A stretch of DNA of 64,000 nucleotides from assembly GCA_035295745.1 (NCBI GenBank), contig DATGIL010000088.1:84836-148835 (forward strand), given 5' to 3'. Shown piece after piece: positions 1 to 7,809 of the stretch (position 1 is the stretch's first letter; each line of letters starts with the position of its first letter). Under the pieces are notes generated by a model that was given only the letters and a program-made list of their open reading frames with translations, searched no databases and was not told the origin of the DNA. Made by a program: the position numbers and the translations under genes. The DNA is from JAIQFL01 sp035295745 (GTDB taxonomy: Bacteria; Acidobacteriota; Terriglobia; Bryobacterales; Bryobacteraceae).

Positions 1-1426
1 TGTTGATCCGATTCCGGCCCAGCACCGTTCCCACGTGGCCGATCACGCCCGGAACATCGCGATTCTTCATGAAGATCATGAAGCCGGTCAGCGCTGCTTC
101 GCAAAAGATACCGTCCACCTGGGTGAGGCGGGGCTTCTCCAGAAACACCGCGCCTTCGACCACCGTGACGCCCTTGTCCGTCTCCAGTTCCAGCCGGATG
201 GAATCGGTGTGGACCGAACGCGGCTCGTGGGCCTCGGCTACCGCCCACCCGCGCTGTTCGGCGATCTGCATCGCGTTCACCAAGTTGGCCTTTTTCGAGG
301 TGGAACGGCTCAGCAACCCGGCGAGAGCGGCGCTGCGCAACAGGTGTGTGTTGTCGCCGGCGATCTTGCCGTAATAGACCAGCCGCACGGTCCGCGGGTT
401 TCCCGACGCGATGTGTGCCACGAACGTGCCCAATCGCTCCGCCAGCGTGACATACGGACCGAGTGCCCGGTAACGCTCGGGCGACAGAGCCGGCATGTTC
501 ACCGCATTGATGGCAACACCGTGGGTCAGGTATTCGACAATCTGCTCGGCAATGCGCACCCCTACGATCTCCTGGGCCTCCTCGGTGGACCCGCCGATGT
601 GCGGAGTGGCCAGCACCGATTCCGATCGAAATAGAGGAAAGGTAGACGGAACCGGCTCGGCCGCGAACACATCCAGCGCCGCATCGGCCACCTTGCCGGA
701 CTCGAGCGCCTCCTGCAGCGCCGCCTCGTCCACCAATTCGCCGCGCGCGCAATTCACGATGCGCACGCCCGTCTTCATCTGGGCAAACGCCTCGCGCGAA
801 AGCATCCCCTGCGTCTCCGGAGTGGCGGCGACGTGCAGCGTGATGTAGTCGCTGGCAGCGTATAGCGACGGCAGATCTACCAGGTCCACGCCCAGATCCT
901 GCGCAATTTTGGGTGTGATGTAGGGATCGTGGGCAACCATGTACATCTCAAAGGCACGCGCGCGTTTCACCACCTCGCGCCCGATGCTGCCCAGCCCGAC
1001 CACACCCAGGGTCTTGCCGCGCAGTTCATTGCCCATGAATTTCTTCTTTTCCCACTTGCCGGCACGCGTGGACGTGCTGGCCTGCGGAATATGCCGCGCC
1101 ATCGCCAGCATCAGCGCAAGCGTGTGCTCCGCCACCGAGATGGCGTTCCCGCCGGGAGTATTCATCACCAGCACACCCGCTTCTGTGGCCGCATCCAGAT
1201 CGACGTTGTCCACTCCAACGCCGGCGCGTCCCACCACTCGCAGCTTGGGAGCTTGCGCCAGGACCGATCGATTCACCATCACAGCGCTGCGGACTATCAG
1301 CGCGTCGGCCTCGGGCAGGTGTTTGGCGAATTCCTTGGGGTTCGAAATGAGGGTGGTCCACCCGGGCTGGGATTGAAGCAGTTCGATCCCAGCGGGCGCA
1401 AGAGGCTCGGCAATGAGGACATTCAT
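1..1426 (-). CDS. serA: D-3-phosphoglycerate dehydrogenase, 3' end off the window
   Basis: NAD-dependent oxidation of 3-phosphoglycerate, the first step of the phosphorylated serine pathway; cytoplasmic. About 475 codons are present and the C-terminus runs off the left edge. Seen: RAGVGVDNVD near residues 67-76, the Rossmann loop GVVGLGSIGR at 141-150, then NCARGELVDE and ATPHIGGST in the expected order, a long intervening domain, and the start of an ACT domain (VPGVIGHVGTVLGRN) that is cut. The long SerA type is about 525 residues, so roughly 50 are missing. The ATG at 1424-1426 lies 34 bases after the stop of the class V aminotransferase read in the same direction, so the pair is probably co-transcribed. 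Confidence 0.95.
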   Translation of the reverse strand, partial: MNVLIAEPLAPAGIELLQSQPGWTTLISNPKEFAKHLPEADALIVRSAVMVNRSVLAQAPKLRVVGRAGVGVDNVDLDAATEAGVLVMNTPGGNAISVAEHTLALMLAMARHIPQASTSTRAGKWEKKKFMGNELRGKTLGVVGLGSIGREVVKRARAFEMYMVAHDPYITPKIAQDLGVDLVDLPSLYAASDYITLHVAATPETQGMLSREAFAQMKTGVRIVNCARGELVDEAALQEALESGKVADAALDVFAAEPVPSTFPLFRSESVLATPHIGGSTEEAQEIVGVRIAEQIVEYLTHGVAINAVNMPALSPERYRALGPYVTLAERLGTFVAHIASGNPRTVRLVYYGKIAGDNTHLLRSAALAGLLSRSTSKKANLVNAMQIAEQRGWAVAEAHEPRSVHTDSIRLELETDKGVTVVEGAVFLEKPRLTQVDGIFCEAALTGFMIFMKNRDVPGVIGHVGTVLGRNRIN

Positions 1427-1460
1427 AGTGGTACCGCAGGCTGCTCTGGCTGTGCCTCGA

Positions 1461-2633
1461 CTAGGCGTTCACCATCTGCGGCTTGACTGCGGCGCGTTCG
1501 TAGATTTCCTGCACGGCGGCGACTCCGGTGCCGTACTTCACAGCGTAGCCGTTTGCATTCAGAATGATCTCGAGTCCCGCAACCATCGCGAAGAGATCGG
1601 CGAAATCGAAGTATCCCAGATGCGCAATACGGAAGATCTGGCCCTTCATCGATCCCTGGCCATTGGCAATGATGGCTCCGAAGCGGCTCTTGAATTCCTT
1701 GACGATGACGCCGGAATCCATACCCGCCGGCGCTTTCACGGCCGTGACCGAAGAGCCCGGACAGCCTGCCGAAAAAAGCTCGAGTCCCAGTTCCTTCATA
1801 GCGGCGCGAGTGGCTTCCGCCAATAACTGCGCGTTCTCGACGAGCTTCGCCATCCCGATCTGCTTTACGTATTTCAGCGCTTCGGCCAAGGCGAGAATCA
1901 AAGCGGTAGAAGGAGTCCAACTGCTTTCGCCGGCGTCGCCGCTCTTCTTTTCTTTCTTGAAATTGAAATAGAAGTGCGGCAGAGTGGCAGTTTCGGCGAA
2001 CTTCCACGCCTTGGAACTGATCGAGAGAAACGCCAGGCCGGGCGGAATCATGAAGGCCTTTTGCGATCCGCCGATCACCACATCCAGACCCCAGCAATCG
2101 ATCTCGAGTGGCATCGTGCCCAGTCCCGTGATCGCATCCACCACCAGAATAGCGGGGGTTCGAGCGACCGCCGCGCCAATCGCGCGAACGTCGTGGGCGG
2201 CGCCGGTTGAGGTCTCGGACGCTTGCAGGAAAACACCCTTGATCTCAGGTTCCGCGGCCAATGCCGCTTCCACCTGCTCGGGGGCCACGGCCTGTCCATA
2301 GGGCACCGTGATTACCCTGGCATCCAGGCCGTATGCTTTGGCGATTTCGGCCCAACGCTCGCCGAATTTTCCGGCGACGCAGACAATCACCTTGTCGCCC
2401 TTTGAAAACAGGTTCGAAACTGTGGCGTCCATGGCGCCGGTTCCCGAGGAGCAAAACATCAGCACATCGTTGGTGGTCCCCATCACCTCTTTGAGGTCGG
2501 CGAGGCACGAACGATAGGACTTGCGGAAGTCTTCGGTGCGGTGATGAACATCCGACGCCATCATCGCGTGCAGTGCAGGCGGATAGAGAGGCGTCGGGCC
2601 AGGTGTTAACAAACGTTGTTTTTTGATGTACAT
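1461..2633 (-). CDS. class V aminotransferase (serine/alanine-glyoxylate type)
   Basis: PLP-dependent aminotransferase of the alanine-glyoxylate/serine-pyruvate family, 390 residues, the usual length. The N-terminal LLTPGPTPLYP signature, the SSGTGAMDA cofactor-phosphate loop near residue 62, DAITGLG (aspartate contacting the pyridine nitrogen) and GGSQKAFMIPPG with the Schiff-base lysine at about residue 192 are all visible. No signal peptide, so cytoplasmic. It lies directly upstream of serA on the same strand. From that pairing I infer it supplies the transamination step of serine synthesis in place of SerC, or links glyoxylate to glycine/serine; the sequence alone does not settle the amino donor. 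It is divergent from the YqeY-like gene with only 35 bases between the start codons. Confidence 0.9.
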   Translation of the reverse strand: MYIKKQRLLTPGPTPLYPPALHAMMASDVHHRTEDFRKSYRSCLADLKEVMGTTNDVLMFCSSGTGAMDATVSNLFSKGDKVIVCVAGKFGERWAEIAKAYGLDARVITVPYGQAVAPEQVEAALAAEPEIKGVFLQASETSTGAAHDVRAIGAAVARTPAILVVDAITGLGTMPLEIDCWGLDVVIGGSQKAFMIPPGLAFLSISSKAWKFAETATLPHFYFNFKKEKKSGDAGESSWTPSTALILALAEALKYVKQIGMAKLVENAQLLAEATRAAMKELGLELFSAGCPGSSVTAVKAPAGMDSGVIVKEFKSRFGAIIANGQGSMKGQIFRIAHLGYFDFADLFAMVAGLEIILNANGYAVKYGTGVAAVQEIYERAAVKPQMVNA

Positions 2634-2668
2634 CGTGAGGGTTAGTCTTCTAGAATAGCAGACATCAT

Positions 2669-3115
2669 ATGCCCCTCATTGACCAGGTGCAAAAGGACAT
2701 GGTTGCGGCCATGAAGAGCAAAGAAGAGTTGCGGTTGAGCGCTCTTCGGATGATCAAGGCCGCGCTCATGAAGCGCAAAGTGGATTCGCCCGAGCCGATC
2801 GACGACGCGGTCGAAATGCAGATATTGAAGCAACTCATCAAACAGCGCCAGGACTCCTCCGAGATGTTCCGCAAGGCTGGACGGAACGAGCAGGCCGACA
2901 AGGAAGACGCAGAGCGCCTGCTGATTGAAAGTTACCTGCCTGCCGGCGCGGGTGAGCAGGAGATCGATCGCGCGATCGCCGAAGCCCTGGCCGAGACGGG
3001 GGTGACCTCACTCAAACAGATGGGCGTGGTGATGAAGGCCGCTCAGGCGAAGTTGAAGGGCAAGACTGTAGACGGAAAATCATTGAGCGAAAAAGTGAGG
3101 TCCAAACTTTCATGA
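2669..3115 (+). CDS. yqeY: GatB/YqeY domain protein
   Basis: Stand-alone YqeY-type protein, 148 residues, the family's normal length. This domain is the helical C-terminal tRNA-binding domain of GatB; free-standing copies are thought to act around tRNA or amidotransferases, but the role is not firmly known. Seen: MPLIDQVQKDMVAAMKSKEE at the N-terminus, the LRLSALRMIKAAL segment and the conserved ESYLP near residue 90. No Shine-Dalgarno is visible before ATG 2669; a TAGAAT box at 2651-2656 sits 12 bases upstream, so a very short or absent leader is possible. The last four bases overlap the start of the transporter gene (ATGA), suggesting translational coupling. Confidence 0.92.
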   Translation: MPLIDQVQKDMVAAMKSKEELRLSALRMIKAALMKRKVDSPEPIDDAVEMQILKQLIKQRQDSSEMFRKAGRNEQADKEDAERLLIESYLPAGAGEQEIDRAIAEALAETGVTSLKQMGVVMKAAQAKLKGKTVDGKSLSEKVRSKLS

Positions 3116-5190
3116 CGCCTCCCCAAGGCCGGCGCTTCCAGCCGTACGTGCCCGAGAGCATGAAGATGAAGGAGTTCACCGGCCGGGCTTTGATGCTCGG
3201 GCTGGTGATGACCGCGGTGCTGGGGGCTGCCAACGCCTACCTGGGACTGCGAGCCGGCCAGACGATTGCCGCCACCTATCCCGCGGCGGTGATCGGCATG
3301 GCGGTGCTGCGCCTGTTCCGGGGCTCGATCCTGGAGGAGAACATCGCGCGAACCGCGGGTTCTATCGGTGAATCGGTAGCGGCCGGTGCGGTGTTCACGC
3401 TTCCCGCATTTTATCTGGCACACGTTTGGACGCCACCAGTAATTCCGAAAGACCTCGGATTCTGGGGCAGTTTGTGGGCGCTGGCGGCCGACCCGAACTA
3501 CTTGAAGTCCACCGCATTGATGATCGTCGGATCGGTGCTCGGCGTCCTGTTCGTGTCGCTGATCCGGCGCGTGATGGTGGAGGATCCCGAACTGCCGTTT
3601 CCCGAATCGGTCGCGGCTTCGGAAATTCACAAAGCCGGACAAGGCGTCGCGAAGGCCGCCAAATATCTCTTCTATAACATTGGCTTCGGTGCCGCGATCT
3701 ATCTGGGCGGAGTCTTCAATCTCTTTGCCGCCGACCGCGATTTCTTCTTTTCGGTGGGGCACCTCGGGTCGAGCAAGCTTCGTCTGGGCGGCCCGACCAC
3801 TACGCAGGTATTGGGCGCAGGAGGCGTGTCCACATGCGCGGCGCCGAGCGTGAGCCCGGCGCTCATCGGCGTGGGCTACATCATCGGACCCGAACTGGCG
3901 GCATTGAATTTCTCGGGCAGCCTGATTGCGTGGGGTTTGCTGATCCCGCTGCTGATCTTCTTCCTGGGTCCGCAGCTGCAGAACTTCATTCCCGCGAACG
4001 CCGACCCGGACGCAAGCTGGCTGGGCCTCGCCAACGCCGTGTGGCGGTACATTGTCCGCCCCATCGCGGTGGGCGGCATGATGGTGGGCACCTGCTACAC
4101 GCTGTTCCGCATGCGCAAGAATTTGATCGCGGGCCTGGGTAAAGCGATTGGCGAGTTTCGAGGCTCGGGGCCTGAGCTCGAATCGGTAGGCCGAACGGAA
4201 CGCTACATGAGTTCCAAGACAGTCTTCGCATTGATAGGCCTCACCTTCATCGCGATGTGCGTTTTGTATGCCTATCTGTCCGGAGTGCTGAGCGGCATCG
4301 CGGCGGCAATCGTGATGCTGATCGTCGGCTTCTTCTTCGCCACGGTGTCCGGGTACCTGGTCGGCGTGATCGGCTCGTCCAACAATCCCATCTCGGGTCT
4401 GACGCTTTCCACCCTGGTGATCGCCGCACTGCTCATGGTCTCGCTCGGAGTTTCCGGCACACCCGGGGTGATTGCGGTACTCGGAGTAGCGGCGGTGGTC
4501 TGCGTCTCCTCCGCGGTGGCGGGCGAACTTCTGCAGGACTTCAAGGTGGGATACATTCTGGGCGGCACGCCCCGTCTGATCCAGATCGCCGAGTTGTGCG
4601 CGGTCGTCGTCGCCAGCGTGGTGATGTATTTCCCGCTGATGATTCTCTATCAGGGCAACATCAACGCCGGCGGAACTGGTTTCGGAGACGCGCATCTCTC
4701 GGCTCCGCAGGCGGGTCTGATGTCGTCACTCGCACAAGGCATCGTGGGCGGCGACATGGCCTGGCCACTGGTGATTACCGGGATCCTGATGGGAATCGCG
4801 ATGATCATGTTCCGCGTGAAGAGCCCCATGCTGGTGGCCATCGGGATGTACCTGCCGATCGCCACTACCGCGGCCATCTTTGTCGGCGGACTGATTCGTT
4901 GGGTCACCGACTCGATGCGCAAACGGGCGGGCTGCAATGAGGCGCAGAGTGCGCGCGTGGAGAATGTGGGCGTGCTGGTGGCGTCGGGACTGATTGCAGG
5001 CGAGGCGCTGGCGGGCCTGGTGACCGCCACGTTCAACTTCGTCCGCGTGCCTTTGCCGGTGGTATTCAAGGATCCCTCATACCTGGCTGGTATCGGGGTC
5101 ATGGGTTTGATTGCGTGGACATTGATTCGGATTCCGCTGACGAATGCCGGGGATCCGAACGAGCCCGCACCGCCAACAGCGATCATGTAG
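3112..5190 (+). CDS. OPT-family oligopeptide transporter
   Basis: Integral membrane transporter of the oligopeptide transporter (OPT) family, 692 residues, of the length usual for bacterial members. Such proteins import small peptides or metal chelates with protons. The sequence is a run of about fourteen to sixteen hydrophobic segments beginning near residue 25 (LMLGLVMTAVLGAANAYLGL), with an early GLRAGQTIAATYPAAVIGM loop and a GSSNNPISGLTLSTL motif at about residue 420 that is typical of OPT proteins. ATG overlaps the yqeY stop. No binding protein or ATPase lies beside it, as expected for a secondary carrier. Substrate cannot be told from sequence. A tandem repeat array follows the gene. 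Confidence 0.92.
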   Translation: MTPPQGRRFQPYVPESMKMKEFTGRALMLGLVMTAVLGAANAYLGLRAGQTIAATYPAAVIGMAVLRLFRGSILEENIARTAGSIGESVAAGAVFTLPAFYLAHVWTPPVIPKDLGFWGSLWALAADPNYLKSTALMIVGSVLGVLFVSLIRRVMVEDPELPFPESVAASEIHKAGQGVAKAAKYLFYNIGFGAAIYLGGVFNLFAADRDFFFSVGHLGSSKLRLGGPTTTQVLGAGGVSTCAAPSVSPALIGVGYIIGPELAALNFSGSLIAWGLLIPLLIFFLGPQLQNFIPANADPDASWLGLANAVWRYIVRPIAVGGMMVGTCYTLFRMRKNLIAGLGKAIGEFRGSGPELESVGRTERYMSSKTVFALIGLTFIAMCVLYAYLSGVLSGIAAAIVMLIVGFFFATVSGYLVGVIGSSNNPISGLTLSTLVIAALLMVSLGVSGTPGVIAVLGVAAVVCVSSAVAGELLQDFKVGYILGGTPRLIQIAELCAVVVASVVMYFPLMILYQGNINAGGTGFGDAHLSAPQAGLMSSLAQGIVGGDMAWPLVITGILMGIAMIMFRVKSPMLVAIGMYLPIATTAAIFVGGLIRWVTDSMRKRAGCNEAQSARVENVGVLVASGLIAGEALAGLVTATFNFVRVPLPVVFKDPSYLAGIGVMGLIAWTLIRIPLTNAGDPNEPAPPTAIM

Positions 5191-5234
5191 GTCTCAGGGT
5201 CTAACAAGTATCTTGACCGCAATGACGCACGACC

Positions 5235-5253
5235 GGCTTTCGAAAGGAAAGCC
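5235..5253 (+). terminator. hairpin after the OPT gene
   Basis: Perfect 7-base stem GGCTTTC / GAAAGCC around a five-base loop, 45 bases past the transporter stop. There is no run of T after it, so it is a weak candidate for an intrinsic terminator and could equally be an mRNA-end stabiliser. Confidence 0.3.
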
Positions 5254-5301
5254 AGGACGGATGCGAGAGGCGACCGTCAGTGTCAGCGATGTCACGTCAG
5301 G

Positions 5302-5650
5302 TCACGGTCGCGGCGCTTAAGACATTGGCGAGGCGCGCGGGTCAGTAAGCGATCGCGAATCGTGAGAACGGTGACGCTCCCTCACGGTCGCGGCTCGCAA
5401 GACACCGACGAGGCGCGCGAGTCATAAAAGCGATCACAAATCGTGAGAGCGGTGAAGCTCCCTCACGGTCGCGGCTCGTAAGACATTGACGAGGCGCGCG
5501 AGTCAGAAAGCGATCACGAATCGTGAGAACGCTGAAGCTCCCTCAGACTCACGGTCGCGACTCGCAAGACATTGACGAGGCGCGCGAGTCATAAAAGCGA
5601 TCACAAATCGTGAGAGCGGTGAAGCTCCCTCAGACTCACGGTCGCGGCTC
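5302..5650 (+). repeat. family A tandem repeat, five units of 80-87 bp
   Basis: The box TCACGGTCGCGGC or a close variant recurs with starts at 5302, 5382, 5463, 5549 and 5636 (spacings 80, 81, 86, 87). Each unit continues with ...AAGACATTGACGAGGCGCGCGAGTCA, then AAGCGATCACGAATCGTGAGA and GAAGCTCCCTC. The last two boxes carry an extra six bases, giving CTCAGACTCACGG. Partial dispersed copies are at about 18895-18940 and 42698-42860. GC-rich, non-coding, contains short inverted repeats (GATCACGAATCGTGA). It fills the gap between the OPT gene and the convergent glycosyltransferase. Not CRISPR: there are no unique spacers. Confidence 0.85.
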
Positions 5651-5668
5651 GCATCAGCCGCGGCCGCG

Positions 5669-6592
5669 TCACGGGCGCAGGGACTCGATTCGGGTGACGG
5701 CTTCTTCGGCGCCGTTGACGAAGTTTGGCGTCCGCGCCGTCTGTTCCCCGGCCTCTCGGATTGCCGCCCGTGCTGCTTCCTCGGGAGTGTCAACAACGAT
5801 GACCCGCCCGAGTTCGGCGGCGCGTCGTGCGCGTAACTCCTGCCGGTCGTACATCCGGGGCCACGGGCGCGCGACCAGTGGAGCCTGCCACGACACGCAC
5901 TCCGAGATCGTGTTGTAGCCCGCCCCGCCGATGACTACAGAAGCGGCGCCCAACAGATCGATCGCCGGCCAGTATCGCAACCACAAGTCTTCCGGACATT
6001 GCAAAGGGCGATCGGCCGACACACAACGCACCGGAGCCGGGCAATCGAGCCGCGACAATTCGGCGATCACGGCGCCGTACCACGCGAGTTCCTCAGCCCT
6101 TCCTGAGGCGCAGACCAGCACCGTCCCCGGCTTCACCGGAACGTCAGTGGGAATCTCGTGGGCCGAACGCACCAGCCATGGAGCGGTCCGAATATCGCTC
6201 CGGAATTGTGATCCCTCGGTGGCACCGGGCACTACCACCAAGTCGTAATTTGACGAAACGAACTGCGCTAAGTCGAATTGCTGCACGTATTCTGGATTCA
6301 GATCCCGGTGCACCAGCACTTTCCGGGCATCCGATCTCAGCGCACACAACTCGCCGCCTATGCCTCGCGGGAAGGTGTCTACAATCAGGCAGTCGGGGGC
6401 AGTGTCGTGGATCGCGCGAAGGGCTGAGTCGCGAGTCTCGCAGCACACGATATCGACTCCGTCAGTGACGTGCGCGATGTAAGGCGAGTTGGCCAGAATT
6501 CGGACAGGGCGATCCCGCTGCGCGGCCCGCGCCAAGGCGACTGCCCTCGTCAGGTGGCCCCATCCCCCGCCCAGCGCGTAGATCAGCCACAC
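5669..6592 (-). CDS. GT-B fold glycosyltransferase (GT28/MGT-like)
   Basis: Probable nucleotide-sugar-dependent glycosyltransferase of the MurG/UGT-like GT-B type, 307 residues, on the short side. Seen: N-terminal ALGGGWGHLTRAVALARAA, the glycine-rich loop with a GHLTR motif usual for this fold; in the C-terminal half GGAGYNTISECVSWQAPLV around residues 235-255, the donor-binding segment equivalent to GG.GT..E in MurG-type enzymes; ARPWPRMYDRQELRARR follows. No signal peptide or membrane helix. It is the last gene of a minus-strand run with two unknown genes (7774 to 5669; 7 bases separate it from the preceding stop). Acceptor unknown. Confidence 0.75.
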   Translation of the reverse strand: MWLIYALGGGWGHLTRAVALARAAQRDRPVRILANSPYIAHVTDGVDIVCCETRDSALRAIHDTAPDCLIVDTFPRGIGGELCALRSDARKVLVHRDLNPEYVQQFDLAQFVSSNYDLVVVPGATEGSQFRSDIRTAPWLVRSAHEIPTDVPVKPGTVLVCASGRAEELAWYGAVIAELSRLDCPAPVRCVSADRPLQCPEDLWLRYWPAIDLLGAASVVIGGAGYNTISECVSWQAPLVARPWPRMYDRQELRARRAAELGRVIVVDTPEEAARAAIREAGEQTARTPNFVNGAEEAVTRIESLRP

Positions 6593-6599
6593 ACCGGCC

Positions 6600-6920
6600 T
6601 CAGCTCTGCGACATGTCGGTCTCGAAGTCGTCGCCCGGAGTCACCAGATCGGCGCCGTCCGCTTCGGTGAAATCCACCGGCGCCGCCGGCACACCGGGAT
6701 CGTAGTACGGCATCAGATCCAGGAAGTAATTGTCGGCATAGTAGTCGTACCGCGAGTATCCGTATCGATCGGTGCGTAACGCGTAGGGGTCTTCGATCAT
6801 GCCATTCTGGCAGTCGGGACAACCTACCGGTGTAGTGCGGAGACAGGCGTGCGGGAACAGGAAACCGACCCGCCGGGGGCACTTCCAGCCAGGGGGAAGC
6901 GGAGGAGGAGGAGGGGTCAC
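6600..6920 (-). CDS. small Cys/Pro-rich protein of unknown function
   Basis: 106 residues, not recognised. The first nine residues are almost all proline after the start, followed by WKCPRRVGF, a further cysteine at HACLRTTP and a CPDCQNG motif, so four cysteines in about 25 residues that could form a small zinc ribbon. The rest is tyrosine-rich (YGYSRYDYYADNYFLD) and then acidic at the C-terminus. The start is GTG (6918-6920) overlapping the TGA of the upstream membrane-protein gene, which argues that it is real and translationally coupled. Its neighbours are a two-helix membrane protein and a glycosyltransferase; no function can be derived from this. Confidence 0.6.
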   Translation of the reverse strand: MTPPPPPLPPGWKCPRRVGFLFPHACLRTTPVGCPDCQNGMIEDPYALRTDRYGYSRYDYYADNYFLDLMPYYDPGVPAAPVDFTEADGADLVTPGDDFETDMSQS

Positions 6921-7774
6921 GGGCGCCCTCCTTGACCGGCCTGCGCGCGTTTGCGGGCTTCGATCTCTCGCGAAAGATTGAGAATCCGGTACACTCCCAA
7001 CGCCAGCATCGAACTGGCCTGGGCCAGATAGGTGGCGCTCCCCGACTGCGTGGCCAGCGCTTTCACCTTGATGGCCTTGGGCGAGATCTCCACGGCACGC
7101 ACGATGGTTCCGGGCGGCAATTGGATCTCCTGCTCCATTTTCGGGCGGAACGGCGTCATATCACCGTAAGCCTCGGAAGGATAGTCGAAGCGCATGGCGA
7201 TCACGTTGTTGGTCCGAACTTTTACCTTGGACTTGCCGCGGGCATTAGTGAACGACCGGCGCCGGACCAGATCGTCGATGGTTTCGCTGAAGGTCGTGCC
7301 GTCGTGCAGGTTGGCTTGCACCGAAAACCAGGAGACCTTATAGAGACGCTGCTTGCCGTTGTTGCGGCCGAGCAGCGCGCCTTCCGAGATCGTCTCTTCT
7401 TTGGCGTCAAAGGCCACTCGTATGGCGATCGGCTCCGTCGGGTCGGTATCGGCGGCGAGCATCGCTGTCATCGACCTGCCGAATGTGCACCGCTCCTCGT
7501 GGTTCGCCACGGCCTTTGGATAGCTCTTCATATCATGCAACAGCCACCCGCCCGCCGCGAACAGGATAATGCCCAGCCACCAAAGCGCGCCCGTCATGAA
7601 GCAGATCACGCCCACAATCCACAGCACCGTCGTCCAGATGCCGCGCTGCTTACGAGAGTGGTGCCAACCGGCAGCCATACTCTGGATCTGATCCAGGTCG
7701 GCCGTCAGATTCCCGACCGGTTCCCGGCATTCATACAAGCCTTCCGCACGCAACCGATTCTCATCGACAGCCAT
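6917..7774 (-). CDS. membrane protein of unknown function
   Basis: 285 residues, not recognised. The N-terminal third has a predicted helical hairpin in the membrane (WTTVLWIVGVICFMTGALWW, then LGIILFAAGGWLL), preceded by a short cytoplasmic segment and followed by a roughly 200-residue soluble part rich in beta-type sequence with a basic tail (EARKRAQAGQGGRP). The soluble part has no catalytic motif I know. It is the first gene of a three-gene minus-strand run with the Cys-rich protein (4-base overlap) and the GT28-like glycosyltransferase, and is divergent from a GT4 gene 35 bases away. Confidence 0.7.
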   Translation of the reverse strand: MAVDENRLRAEGLYECREPVGNLTADLDQIQSMAAGWHHSRKQRGIWTTVLWIVGVICFMTGALWWLGIILFAAGGWLLHDMKSYPKAVANHEERCTFGRSMTAMLAADTDPTEPIAIRVAFDAKEETISEGALLGRNNGKQRLYKVSWFSVQANLHDGTTFSETIDDLVRRRSFTNARGKSKVKVRTNNVIAMRFDYPSEAYGDMTPFRPKMEQEIQLPPGTIVRAVEISPKAIKVKALATQSGSATYLAQASSMLALGVYRILNLSREIEARKRAQAGQGGRP

Positions 7775-7809
7775 CGACTCGCTATCTTAACAGGTGGAGC
7801 CACGCAAAC

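Noticed and set aside
3043..4695. 550-residue open frame on the minus strand
   Set aside because: It lies entirely opposite the OPT transporter, has arginine/histidine-rich composition typical of an antisense frame in GC-rich DNA, and no family signature.
5302..5650. CRISPR array
   Set aside because: Repeats are contiguous and imperfect, the unit is over 80 bases and no variable spacers or cas genes exist.
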